Source: Qipengyuania sp. JC766 (GTDB taxonomy: Bacteria; Pseudomonadota; Alphaproteobacteria; Sphingomonadales; Sphingomonadaceae). From it: a stretch of 64,000 bases of DNA. Under the pieces are notes generated by a model. It was not told the origin of the DNA, made no database searches, and saw nothing but the letters and a program-made list of their open reading frames with translations. Location of the stretch: assembly GCF_040717445.1 (NCBI RefSeq), contig NZ_JBFEFL010000001.1:186001-250000 (forward strand). Direction: 5' to 3'. The translations under genes were made by a program, and so were the position numbers. Positions 17,668 to 29,058 of the stretch are shown here, piece after piece; positions within the stretch are counted from its first letter, which is position 1, and each line of letters begins with the position of its first letter.

Positions 17668-19827
17668 TCAGTCGGCGTTCGCCATGTCGGCATTGTCCAT
17701 CAGGCGCTGCATGAAATAGACATACTGCAGGGCCTGCAGCTTGGCACGCTGTTCGTTGTCGACACCGCCGGAATGTCCGCCGGTCGTATCCTCGAAGTAG
17801 TAGTAGTCCTGGCCGAGCTCCTTTACCCGTGCGGCGCCCTTGCGGGCATGAGCAGGGTGGGTGCGGTCATCGGCGGTCGAGGCCCAGAAGAACGGCGCGG
17901 GATAGTCCTTGTTCTCCAACAGCTTCTGGTAGGGCGAATAGGGTTCGATCCAGGCGCGTTGTTCCGGAATTCGCGGGTCGCCATATTCGCCGATCCAGGA
18001 TTCGCCCCTGCCGATCACGTGATAGCGGAGCATGTCGAACAGCGGGATCTGGACGATGGCCGCGTTGAACAGTTCGGGAGCCTGCGTGAACGCGGTGCCG
18101 ACCAGCAGGCCGCCCTGCGAGCCGCCCATGATGCCCAGGTTCTGCGGACTGGTCAGGCCGCGTTCCTGCGCGTCGCGCGCGACATTGATGAAGTCGTCCC
18201 AGGTACGCTGCTTGTTCTCGCGAATGGCGGTCTGGTGCCATTCGGGGCCGAACTCGCCGCCGCCACGCAGGTTGGCGAGGATGTAGGCGCCGCCGTTCTC
18301 CAGCCAGAGCTTGCCGGTCGTGCCGAGATAGCCCGGAAGGCGGGGGATCTGGAAGCCGCCGTAGCCCGTCAGGATCGCCGGTGTGCCTGCATTCAGTTCC
18401 ATGCCCTTGGGCTTCACCACGAAGTAGGGGATTTGCGCGTCGTCGGTGCTGGTGGCGACGTACTGCTCGACTTCCATGCCTTCGATCTCGAACTGCTCGG
18501 GGCTGGTCTTGAGGACCTGCGGAGCGGTGCTGCCATCTGTGTAGTAGAGCGTCGTCGGCGTCAGGAAGTCGCTGACCGTGAACATGATCTGGTCGGTTTC
18601 GTTGGACGTCGCCGCCACGCCGACCGTCGCATTATCGGGCAGATCGACCTCTTCGCTCACCCATTCGCCATCGACGTAGTCGAACTTCAGGATCTTGCCC
18701 TGAACGTTGTCGAGAAGGTTGATGTAGAGGCTATTCTTGGTGCTCGAACCGCCGCGTTTCGTCTGCCGGTCGCCCGGCGCCCAGACCAGCGTCTTCTTCG
18801 CGCCGTTCGGGTCGGCCTTCCATTCTTCGAGGTCTGCCGAGATCAGGGAGTCGGCCGGGAAGGTCTGTCCGTCCGTTTCCCAGTCGACATCGGTGGACAT
18901 CAGGATCTGGCCGTCGATGATGCCGAACAGCCCGGACTTCTTCGGCATGTCCAGCTTCAGCCAGTCATTGTCCTTCCAGAAGAAGTACTCCGATTCGTGG
19001 AAGGACACGCCGCGGAATGCGGTGCGGCCGTGAATGGTGCCTTCGTTGTCGCGCAGCAGGCCCGCACCCGCCCAGACGTCGGTCGGCTCGCCGCGGAAGA
19101 TTTCGCGCGCTTCCGACAGCGGCGTGCCGCGCTTCCATTCGCGTGTGGTGAAGGGATACTGGCTGCCGGTCAGCGTGTTTTCGCCGAAATCGCGCCCGAC
19201 GAGCAGGGTGTTCTCGTCCACCCACTCCGCGCCGCCCTGGCTCTTCTCATCGATGACGAAGCCGCCATCGACGAAGGTGCCGGTGGCCATGTCGAATTCG
19301 CGCATGATGGTCGCGTCTTCGCCGCCATCGCTGAGCGAGATCATGCACCGCATCATGTCGGGCGGCAGGCAGGTCGACCCGCTGTAGACCCATTCGCGCC
19401 CTTCCGCCGCGGCCAGCGCGTCTATGTCGAGCACGGTTTCCCACTGCGGATCGTCGGTCTGGTAGCTTTCCAGCGTCGTGCGGCGCAGCAGGCCCTTCGG
19501 GTTCTGCTTGTCCTGCCAGAAATTGTACAGACCATCGGGCCGGATGGACACGAACGGGATCCGGTCCTCGCTATCGAGGATCGCAAGTGCTTCCGCCTTC
19601 AGTTCCTCGTAGCGAGGGTCCTGCGTCAGCGCCGCGGTGGTGCGGTCGTTCTCGTTCTCGACCCAGGCGAGCGCACGTTCGCTGCGCGCTTCCTCGAGCC
19701 AGATGTAAGGATCGTTTTCCGCTTCGGCCACGGTTTCTCCGGTGGTTTCGGTCTGCGCGAACGCGGCGTGCGGCATGGCGCCGAGCGACAGTGCGATCGC
19801 GAGCGCGCTGGTGGATACGAGTTTCAT
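17668..19827 (-). CDS. Exported prolyl-oligopeptidase-family (S9) peptidase
   Basis: The 719-residue product has a signal peptide (MKLVSTSALAIALSLGAMPH, cleavage after AFA) and the two-domain plan of family S9. Residues about 40-440 are a beta-propeller and the rest is an alpha/beta hydrolase. The catalytic triad is visible as Ser570 in 'GGSQGG', Asp653/654 in 'STADDRTHP' and His685 in 'GGHSGG'. The enzyme should cut short peptides in the periplasm, probably after proline or a similar residue. An in-frame ATG at 19857 exists, but the ATG at 19827 gives the clean signal peptide. Confidence 0.93.
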   Translation of the reverse strand: MKLVSTSALAIALSLGAMPHAAFAQTETTGETVAEAENDPYIWLEEARSERALAWVENENDRTTAALTQDPRYEELKAEALAILDSEDRIPFVSIRPDGLYNFWQDKQNPKGLLRRTTLESYQTDDPQWETVLDIDALAAAEGREWVYSGSTCLPPDMMRCMISLSDGGEDATIMREFDMATGTFVDGGFVIDEKSQGGAEWVDENTLLVGRDFGENTLTGSQYPFTTREWKRGTPLSEAREIFRGEPTDVWAGAGLLRDNEGTIHGRTAFRGVSFHESEYFFWKDNDWLKLDMPKKSGLFGIIDGQILMSTDVDWETDGQTFPADSLISADLEEWKADPNGAKKTLVWAPGDRQTKRGGSSTKNSLYINLLDNVQGKILKFDYVDGEWVSEEVDLPDNATVGVAATSNETDQIMFTVSDFLTPTTLYYTDGSTAPQVLKTSPEQFEIEGMEVEQYVATSTDDAQIPYFVVKPKGMELNAGTPAILTGYGGFQIPRLPGYLGTTGKLWLENGGAYILANLRGGGEFGPEWHQTAIRENKQRTWDDFINVARDAQERGLTSPQNLGIMGGSQGGLLVGTAFTQAPELFNAAIVQIPLFDMLRYHVIGRGESWIGEYGDPRIPEQRAWIEPYSPYQKLLENKDYPAPFFWASTADDRTHPAHARKGAARVKELGQDYYYFEDTTGGHSGGVDNEQRAKLQALQYVYFMQRLMDNADMANAD

Positions 19828-19934
19828 GAAATCGGCGTCCCTCTCCGTAATCTTCATGGGCCGCAGCCTAGCCGATTATCCGGTGAGGGGAAGGGCCGCT
19901 CTACGAACGGCCAATTCCTTCGGGCGAAGACGCC

Positions 19935-20543
19935 CTATCGGACGGGTTCGGTTGCCCGACCGGTCTCGATCGCATGGCCGCCCAGGAAGAGTTCCGGGAC
20001 GGTCCACTTGTATACCGGACGGTTCGCGACAGTGCGGGTTTCGTCGGGTTCCCAGCTGCCCATCGAGAACCGCTGGCTGACCACGCGCGAACCGGGTTCG
20101 AGATCGAGCAGGCGAGGGCGCAGCCGGATGTTGAGCATGTCGCCGAGGAAGAGGGCAACTACGGTCGCGTCGGAGATGTCCGCCGTGAAGAGATCCGCCT
20201 CGCGGAATTCGACCAGATGCGAAACGCCTGCCTCTTCGGCGTTGCGGCGGGCACGTTCGACGAGGTCCGGATCGATTTCTATACCGACGGCGCGGATGCC
20301 ATATTGTTTCGCTGCCGCGATGGGGATCCGGCCATCGCCCGATCCCAGATCGTACAGGACATCGTCGGGACCGATCTCGGCCATTTCCAGCATTGCGGAG
20401 ACGACCGGCTCCGGCGTCGGCACGTAGTGGATGTCGCGCCGGAAGTCGTCGCATGCCGAGAGCAGGGGCATGCAAAGCAGGACGAAGAGGCAGGCGAGGG
20501 CGTGCCCATATCGGCGGACCGGCGCCATGGCGGGATCAGGCAT
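19935..20543 (-). CDS. Class I methyltransferase-fold protein with a lipoprotein signal
   Basis: The 202-residue product combines a hydrophobic N terminus with a lipobox (LLSAC, Cys31) and a class I SAM-dependent methyltransferase fold. The fold shows motif I 'LYDLGSGDGR' (about 63-72), 'VGIEIDPD' (the acidic ribose-binding loop) and 'FREADLF'. The cofactor residues look intact, yet the signal implies export to the envelope, where S-adenosylmethionine is not expected. It could be tethered on the cytoplasmic side if the signal is not processed. It lies 40 bp downstream of atpC on the same strand. The in-frame ATG at 20528 is an alternative start. Confidence 0.8.
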   Translation of the reverse strand: MPDPAMAPVRRYGHALACLFVLLCMPLLSACDDFRRDIHYVPTPEPVVSAMLEMAEIGPDDVLYDLGSGDGRIPIAAAKQYGIRAVGIEIDPDLVERARRNAEEAGVSHLVEFREADLFTADISDATVVALFLGDMLNIRLRPRLLDLEPGSRVVSQRFSMGSWEPDETRTVANRPVYKWTVPELFLGGHAIETGRATEPVR

Positions 20544-20557
20544 AGGGTTACGTACGG

Positions 20558-20585
20558 GACGCTGGACCGGCGCTGTTGCAGCGTC
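20558..20585 (-). terminator. Hairpin at the end of the ATP synthase operon
   Basis: CAGCGTC (20579-20585), overlapping the atpC stop codon, pairs with GACGCTG (20558-20564) across a 14-base loop. There is no thymine run, so it may be a partial terminator or an mRNA-protecting hairpin between atpC and the methyltransferase gene. Confidence 0.35.
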
Positions 20586-20841
20586 AGCCTTCGACGTGCT
20601 CCGCCAGGACGGTCAGGCCGTTCTCGCCCACTTCGGCGAAGCCGCCACGGACCTCGATCGCCTCGGGCGTGGCGCCTTCGGTCTTGTAGACCTGCACGAC
20701 GCCGTCGCGGATGGTGGACATGAAGGGCGCATGGCCCTCCAGCACGCCGAATTCCCCGTCGGTGCCGGGCACGACGACCATGTGTACGTCCTCCGACCGG
20801 ACGAGCTTGGCGGGTGTGACGAGTTCGAAATGCAATGCCAT
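20584..20841 (-). CDS. atpC: F1 ATP synthase epsilon subunit
   Basis: The 85-residue product is the beta-sandwich domain of epsilon ('[20 protein letters not shown]', '[19 protein letters not shown]'). The C-terminal helical hairpin present in many bacterial epsilon subunits is missing. Short epsilon subunits of this kind are known in alphaproteobacteria, where another inhibitor can replace that helix. The product sits in the central stalk between gamma and the c-ring. It is the last gene of the F1 operon. Confidence 0.95.
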   Translation of the reverse strand: MALHFELVTPAKLVRSEDVHMVVVPGTDGEFGVLEGHAPFMSTIRDGVVQVYKTEGATPEAIEVRGGFAEVGENGLTVLAEHVEG

Positions 20842-20854
20842 GGTCAGTCCTTGG

Positions 20855-20876
20855 CCCCTCCCGCGTACGGGAGGGG
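20855..20876. repeat. Perfect palindrome between atpD and atpC, REP-like
   Basis: CCCCTCCCG and CGGGAGGGG form a perfect 9-bp stem with a CGTA loop in the 42-bp gap between atpD and atpC. GC-rich palindromes of this type recur between genes in sphingomonads. Here it could protect the upstream atpD message or limit read-through into atpC. Confidence 0.6.
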
Positions 20877-20883
20877 AGAGAGG

Positions 20884-22362
<1,479 letters not shown>

Positions 22363-23238
22363 TTAAAGCGCTTCCGCGCCAGCAATGATTTCGATGAGTT
22401 CGGTGGTGATCGCGGCCTGGCGGCTGCGGTTGTACTGGATGTTCAGCTTCTTGATCAGGTCGCCCGCATTGCGCGTGGCGTTGTCCATGGCGGTCATCGA
22501 GGCGCCTTGCTCCGATGCCTCGCGCTCCAGCAGGGCGCCGAACAGCTGCGTCTTGACGTAGCGCGGCAGCAGTTCCTCGAGGATCTCCTCTTCGCCCGGT
22601 TCGTATTCCACCACCGCGTCGCCGCCGGTCCCGGCCTGTTCCTCGGGCGAGGGGACGGGGATCAGCTGGTCGACCGTGGGGTTCTGCACCAGCGCCGACT
22701 GGAAGACCGGGTAGACGAGATGGGCGACGTCGAACTCGCCCTTTTCGAACCGTTCGATCAGGTCGTCCGCGATCGCCTCTGCCTCGTCGAAGCCGGGCTG
22801 GCGGACCTCGCTGGTGTCGAACCACTTTTCGATCCGGTTCGCGTAGTCGCGCTTGATCGGCGCGCGGCCCTTCTTGCCGACGAGGTAGAACTGTACGTCC
22901 TTGCCTTCCGCCAGAAGCGCCTTCGCCCTGGCCTTGGCGGCCTTGACGATGTTGGCGTTCAACCCGCCGCACAGCCCCTTGTCGGTGTTGACCACCACCA
23001 GCAGGTTACGCTGGCGCGATCCGGTGCCGGACAGCAGCTTGGGTGCCCCGTCGCTGCTGACCTTGCCCGCAAGGCTCGCCATGACGCGCGTCAGCCGTTC
23101 CGCGTAGGGGCGCGCGGCTTCGGCCGCCGCTTGCGCACGGCGCAGCTTGGCCGCAGCGACCATCTGCTTCGCCTTGGTGATCTTCTGGGTCGACTTGACC
23201 GAGTTGATCCGGCCCTTGAGTTCCTTGAGAGAGGCCAC
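22363..23238 (-). CDS. atpG: F1 ATP synthase gamma subunit
   Basis: The 291-residue product begins '[29 protein letters not shown]'-like (residues 1-20 given as [20 protein letters not shown]) and ends with '[20 protein letters not shown]', the two long helices of the rotating central stalk. The middle contains '[18 protein letters not shown]', a conserved family segment. A stretch of glutamate and glycine around residues 195-225 looks like a loop insertion common in alphaproteobacterial gamma subunits. It lies between atpA and atpD in the standard order. Confidence 0.98.
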   Translation of the reverse strand: MASLKELKGRINSVKSTQKITKAKQMVAAAKLRRAQAAAEAARPYAERLTRVMASLAGKVSSDGAPKLLSGTGSRQRNLLVVVNTDKGLCGGLNANIVKAAKARAKALLAEGKDVQFYLVGKKGRAPIKRDYANRIEKWFDTSEVRQPGFDEAEAIADDLIERFEKGEFDVAHLVYPVFQSALVQNPTVDQLIPVPSPEEQAGTGGDAVVEYEPGEEEILEELLPRYVKTQLFGALLEREASEQGASMTAMDNATRNAGDLIKKLNIQYNRSRQAAITTELIEIIAGAEAL

Positions 23239-23250
23239 GCGGCGGTACCC

Positions 23251-24786
<1,536 letters not shown>

Positions 24787-25341
24787 TTAGCCTTTCATGG
24801 CCTGCGTAAGCGAGTTGATACGGGTGCGGATCGAGCCGTCGATGCGCTTCGATCCGATGGTGACGACGAGCCCGCCGAGGAGGTCCGGATCGACACTGTG
24901 CGTCAGTTGCACGGTCCGGCCTTCGCGGGCGGTCAGTTTCTGCTTCAGCGTCGCGATCTGCTCGTCGGTCAGGGCGTGGGCGCTGCTGACTTCAGCGGCG
25001 ATCTCGCCCCGCTGGGACGAGGCGATCGCGCGGAAGGCGCGGATGATCGCCGGAAGCGCGCCGAGGCGACGGTTGGACGCGAGCACGCCCAGGAAATTGA
25101 GCGTCAGTTCCGACAGGCCGAGATGCTTGCCGACCGCCTGCATCGCGGCGCCCTGGGCCGAACGGCTCAGTTCCGGATTGGCGGTGGCGGCGCGCAGGTC
25201 TTCCGATTCGGCGAGCGCGGCGCGCAGCGTCTCGAGATCGGTTTCGACTGCAGTGACGGTGCCGTTTTCCGACGCGAGGTCGAACAGCGCGGACGCATAG
25301 CGCCCCGCAAGGCTAGCCTTGATACCGGCGGAAATCTCCAC
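24787..25341 (-). CDS. atpH: F1 ATP synthase delta subunit
   Basis: The 184-residue product has the six-helix N-terminal domain of delta ('[20 protein letters not shown]', '[19 protein letters not shown]') and the C-terminal '[25 protein letters not shown]' hairpin. It joins F1 to the peripheral stalk. It is the first gene of the operon; F0 genes are not next to it, as is usual in alphaproteobacteria. The ATG at 25341 gives the expected N terminus. Confidence 0.97.
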   Translation of the reverse strand: MEISAGIKASLAGRYASALFDLASENGTVTAVETDLETLRAALAESEDLRAATANPELSRSAQGAAMQAVGKHLGLSELTLNFLGVLASNRRLGALPAIIRAFRAIASSQRGEIAAEVSSAHALTDEQIATLKQKLTAREGRTVQLTHSVDPDLLGGLVVTIGSKRIDGSIRTRINSLTQAMKG

Positions 25342-25547
25342 GCGTTCTCGTCCTTCCAGGATCGGGAAAAATTACGATACGATCCGCTTGCCGTCTCGCC
25401 CCGGTGAGGGCGGCGAATCCGATCGCCGCCAGGGCCATCCGGCAAGGTTGGCGCGCGACTAGCAGGGGGCTTGCCGCGATGCAAGTTGGCTGGCGGTTGC
25501 GAAAACCGGACGGTGTGTTTCCGCGAACGTAAGCCGGCCGCGTTCCG
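25342..25547 (-). promoter_or_regulatory. Upstream region of the F1 ATP synthase operon
   Basis: This 206-bp gap between the protease gene and atpH should hold the operon promoter. On the minus strand TTGCAT followed after 17 bp by TAGTCG (around 25455-25490) is a candidate. No riboswitch or operator palindrome was recognised. Confidence 0.35.
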
Positions 25548-27098
25548 CTATTCGCGCGGTTCGCACCGGTAGACGAGCCTTTCGTTGGGGCTGGCCGGCA
25601 GTTCGCTGAGCACCGCGCCCTGAAGATCGCCCAGCCGGTTCGCCCCGCCGTCCGAATTGCAGGACGGGGCGTTGTACCGGCCGCGTTCCTCTCGCGCTTC
25701 CTCCATGGCGGCGCGCCCCAGCAGGTACCGGTCGACCGTGTAGGTCCGCGTTTCCGGATCGTACCGATTGACCGAAACGGTGGATTCCTCGTTCGGCACG
25801 AGGACGCGCGACCAGTCGCCGTTCAACTTCCCGTATTGCGTGCGCCCGTTGACGCAGCCGGTGGCGGTCCATTCGAAATCGACCTCGCGCGCCGGGGCCG
25901 TGGTGATGCGGCTGCGGTCCGGTTCGAGCGTGCAGGTGAGGTCGCCCGTGCCTTCGGACGCGGCTTCCTGCGGCGTTTCCGTTTCCTCGGCCATCGCGGC
26001 GTTGACGCGCCGCTCCACGTCCTCGACGCCGGGCCGGGTGAGCCAGGCCGCCAGCGCCGCGAAGATCGCGATGGCGGCGGCCAGCGCGGCGACGACCGGT
26101 TTCCAGCGGGCTTCGGCAGCGCGCAGCGTCCATGCCGCGAGCGCCGCGCCGAAGCCGACCAGCGCGAGCACGAATGCGAGTGCGAGATGGTTCTCGCTCT
26201 CGTTCTGCACTTCCATCGTGGCGGTCAGCCTTGCCTGCTCGAGCTTGTCGCGCCGCGCGCTTTCCGACCGTTCGAGCCGCGAGCGGGCATCTTCCTGCTC
26301 GGCATTCAGCCGCTGGCGCTCGGCCGCCTCGACTTCGGCCAGGCTGCGGCAGGGCTGTTCGTTGACGGTGGCGGATACGCCGTTCGCGCGCAGGAACGGG
26401 CGCAGTTCCTGCATCGAGACGGCGAAGAAGAATTCGGCATCGACGCCGCCCGTCTCCGCGCCGAAGCTGTTGACGCCGAGGACGCGGCCGCAGGAATCGA
26501 GCAGCGGACCGCCCGAATTGCCGCGCCCGATGGCGGCGGTGTGCAGGATCGTGTCGAATTCGCGGCTGGGCCGGGTGCCCGACAGGAACCCGCGGCTCTT
26601 CACCGGCGGCTGGGAACGCAGGAGGTCGCCCATGCTGAGGCCCTGCGCCCGGTCGACATTCATCGGGTAGCCCACTGCATAGGCCTCGCTGCTGTCGGCC
26701 GGGACCGCGCCCGCGAGCGTCAGTGGCGGCAGCCGGAGGCCTTCGGTGATCTCGAGCAGGGCGAGGTCGCTTTCCGACCGGGTGGAGACGATGCGCGCGA
26801 AGCTCCCCTCGGCACCGTCGGACGGCACGATTCCGACGCGCAGGCGCGGATCGCGGGTCGCTTCCTCGATCACGTGGTTGTTGGTGACGACCATGGTCGG
26901 GGAAACGGCGAACCCGCTGCCGTGGCCGACGAGGAACAGCTCCTCCCCGTCCGAACCCACGATCACGACCCGCACCACGCCGCGCGCCGCCGCGTCGATA
27001 TCGGACGGATCTGCCATGGCGGGGCCCGCCGTCGCGATGGTGGCCAGGGCCAGCATCAATGCGGCGATCCATCGTTTCATCGTGATCAAGCGCTTCAT
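25548..27098 (-). CDS. Membrane-anchored trypsin-like serine protease with a C-terminal domain
   Basis: The 516-residue product has a signal peptide (to about residue 29) and a trypsin-like domain with His75 ('VTNNHVIEE'), Asp111 ('SESDLALLEI') and Ser195 ('GRGNSGGPLL'). No PDZ domain follows. Instead there is a charged helical segment (about 255-300), two hydrophobic segments (about 305-325 and 334-353) and a C-terminal region of about 150 residues with three cysteines ('LTCTLEPDRSR', 'ATGCVNG', 'PSCNSDGG'). The protease and C-terminal parts should both be periplasmic, tied to the inner membrane by a hairpin. A second ATG (27080) six codons in is an alternative start. The substrate is unknown. 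Confidence 0.88.
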   Translation of the reverse strand: MKRLITMKRWIAALMLALATIATAGPAMADPSDIDAAARGVVRVVIVGSDGEELFLVGHGSGFAVSPTMVVTNNHVIEEATRDPRLRVGIVPSDGAEGSFARIVSTRSESDLALLEITEGLRLPPLTLAGAVPADSSEAYAVGYPMNVDRAQGLSMGDLLRSQPPVKSRGFLSGTRPSREFDTILHTAAIGRGNSGGPLLDSCGRVLGVNSFGAETGGVDAEFFFAVSMQELRPFLRANGVSATVNEQPCRSLAEVEAAERQRLNAEQEDARSRLERSESARRDKLEQARLTATMEVQNESENHLALAFVLALVGFGAALAAWTLRAAEARWKPVVAALAAAIAIFAALAAWLTRPGVEDVERRVNAAMAEETETPQEAASEGTGDLTCTLEPDRSRITTAPAREVDFEWTATGCVNGRTQYGKLNGDWSRVLVPNEESTVSVNRYDPETRTYTVDRYLLGRAAMEEAREERGRYNAPSCNSDGGANRLGDLQGAVLSELPASPNERLVYRCEPRE

Positions 27099-27231
27099 TC
27101 CCGTACCGTCCGTATTTCGGGCCCGAGCCTACATCGAAACTGCGCCGAATCGAACCCCATCTAAAATTGATCCGAGACTTCGCCGCTTTCCGCCTGTAAC
27201 GCCTTGGGCGATGGAAATTTGGAGGATTCCG

Positions 27232-27903
27232 ATGCGGAAGACGGTTTTTGCCCTGGGCGCGGCGCTGGTCATGCTGGGCGGGTGCGACCAGATCCGGGAC
27301 GCCGTCGGCGGCGAGCCGGAAGAGGGCGCGGCGACCGGTCAGGCGACGACGATCAGCTTCAATCTCGGCAATGGCGAGGTGCAGATCCCCGCGCCCGAAG
27401 GCTTCTGCGTGCGCGACATCGACAACGACCAGACCGCCGCGCTGCAGGCCCAGATCGACGTGGCGAACGACCTCGTCGGCTATTTCGAACGCTGCGGCGA
27501 GGAACAGACCGTCGAATACGTGTTGGTCAAGATCCCGCGCGACGTGCCGACCGGCCTGACCAAGGACCAGTTCCTCGACGGCATGGAGCAGGAACTGTCC
27601 TCTCCCGAAGTCCAGGCGCAGCTCGACAAGGGGATCGAGCAGGCGAGCCGGAACGCGGGCGACGTGCGCATATCGGGCAACGACATCGGCTATCGCGGCC
27701 GGGACGAGGACTGCATCTATATCGGCGGCAACGTGCAGGTCGTGGCGGAAGACGTGACGGTCAGCGGCCCTGCGGCAACCTGCCTGACGGCGGCGAACGG
27801 CCAGGCCTTCTCCGTCAGCAGTTACGACCATTCGGACGATCCGGTTTCGCTCGACGACCTGAAGGCGCGCAGCCGGGCAGTGGCCGCATCGCTCACGCCG
27901 TAA
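27232..27903 (+). CDS. Predicted lipoprotein, function unknown
   Basis: The 223-residue product has a lipoprotein signal (MRKTVFALGAALVMLGGC, Cys18). Its mature part includes 'PAPEGFCVRDIDNDQTAALQ', 'YVLVKIPRD' and 'GRDEDCIYIGGNVQ', a globular domain with three further cysteines. It is divergent from the trypsin-like protease gene across 133 bp, so a shared envelope role is possible but unproven. A GGAGGA ribosome-binding site 6 bp before the ATG at 27232 decides the start over the in-frame ATG at 27211. Confidence 0.83.
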   Translation: MRKTVFALGAALVMLGGCDQIRDAVGGEPEEGAATGQATTISFNLGNGEVQIPAPEGFCVRDIDNDQTAALQAQIDVANDLVGYFERCGEEQTVEYVLVKIPRDVPTGLTKDQFLDGMEQELSSPEVQAQLDKGIEQASRNAGDVRISGNDIGYRGRDEDCIYIGGNVQVVAEDVTVSGPAATCLTAANGQAFSVSSYDHSDDPVSLDDLKARSRAVAASLTP

Positions 27904-27993
27904 CCCGAGCGTCGACATTGACCGCATGTTTCGGGATGCGGGCGGATCCGGATCACGGCATGCCTTGCGCCTCGCACTGCACGGGGTAGGCAC

Positions 27994-29034
27994 ATGGACG
28001 CCATGACGATCGAACTGACCGACGAGGACCGCTGGCAAATCGCGCTCGCGAAGGACCGGCGGTACGACGGCTCCTTCGTCACCGGCGTGCATTCTACCGG
28101 CATCTATTGCCGCCCCAGTTGCCCCGCGCGGGCACCGTTGCGCGAGAACGTGCGCTTCTACCGCTCGCCCGAGGATGCACGCGATGCTGGCCTGCGCGCC
28201 TGCAAGCGATGCGCGCCCGACGGCCAGTCGAGAGAGGAAGCGGCCGTGCAGCAAGCCGTCCGCACGCTGCGCTCGAGCGAAGCGCCGGTGGCACTCGCGG
28301 TGCTGGCGGAGGCGGCCGGATACTCGCCGGCGCATTTCCAGCGCCTGTTCCTCCGGCAGACGGGCCTTTCGCCTGCGGCCTTCTTCCGTGCGATCCGCCG
28401 GGAGCGTGCGAACGCGGCTCTCGCGCATACCGGAACCGTGACCGAAGCGATCTATGATGCGGGCTTTTCCGCACCTTCGCGGTTCTACGACGATAGAAAA
28501 GGAGGGGACGCCATGAGCGCATCGGTCTGGCTTCGCGGAGGGGAGGGCGTGACGATCCGGTGGGCGAAAGCGGAAACCTCGCTGGGGTCGCTGCTCGTCG
28601 CGGCGACGGACAAGGGCGTGTGTCGCCTCTCCTTCGGCGAGGATGCGGACGATCTGCGGCAGCGCTTCCCCAAGGCCGAACTCGAGGAAGGCGGATCGGA
28701 TTTCGCCGCCCTCGTCCAACGCGTCGTCGATGCGGTCGAACGACCGGGAGGCGGGCAGGACATACCGCTCGACGTGAAGGGCACCGCCTTCCAGGAAGCG
28801 GTCTGGACCGCCCTCCGCGAAATCCCGGCGGGCGAGACGCGCACCTATTCGCAGATCGCGGCGGCGGCGGGCAATCCGGCGGCGGTCCGCGCGGCGGGCA
28901 GTGCCAATGGGGCCAACAACGTGGCGGTCCTGATCCCGTGCCACCGCGTCATCCGCAGCGACGGCTCCATCGGCGGATACGCCTACGGAACCGACATCAA
29001 GCGCGAACTGCTGAACCGCGAACGCGGCGGCTGA
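27994..29034 (+). CDS. ada: Ada, methylation-sensing regulator and O6-alkylguanine-DNA alkyltransferase
   Basis: The 346-residue product has all three Ada parts. The N-terminal zinc domain has Cys39, Cys43, Cys70 and Cys73 ('YCRPSCPAR', 'ACKRCAP'), with Cys39 accepting methyl groups from phosphotriesters. An AraC-type helix-turn-helix follows (about 85-165). The C-terminal alkyltransferase has acceptor Cys316 in 'PCHRVIRS'. It both repairs methylated DNA and activates repair genes when methylated. No alkB follows. The gene is convergent with a photolyase gene, 24 bp away, in a small repair cluster. Confidence 0.96.
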   Translation: MDAMTIELTDEDRWQIALAKDRRYDGSFVTGVHSTGIYCRPSCPARAPLRENVRFYRSPEDARDAGLRACKRCAPDGQSREEAAVQQAVRTLRSSEAPVALAVLAEAAGYSPAHFQRLFLRQTGLSPAAFFRAIRRERANAALAHTGTVTEAIYDAGFSAPSRFYDDRKGGDAMSASVWLRGGEGVTIRWAKAETSLGSLLVAATDKGVCRLSFGEDADDLRQRFPKAELEEGGSDFAALVQRVVDAVERPGGGQDIPLDVKGTAFQEAVWTALREIPAGETRTYSQIAAAAGNPAAVRAAGSANGANNVAVLIPCHRVIRSDGSIGGYAYGTDIKRELLNRERGG

Positions 29035-29058
29035 TCAGCGGCCCGCGCGGGGCGGCGT

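Noticed and set aside
17773-20427. Long plus-strand frame opposite the S9 peptidase
   Set aside because: The peptidase has an intact catalytic triad and signal peptide on the other strand.
25459-28944. Open frame of over 1100 codons on the minus strand
   Set aside because: It crosses the protease, lipoprotein and ada genes in the wrong frame, with Arg/Gly-rich, motif-free sequence.
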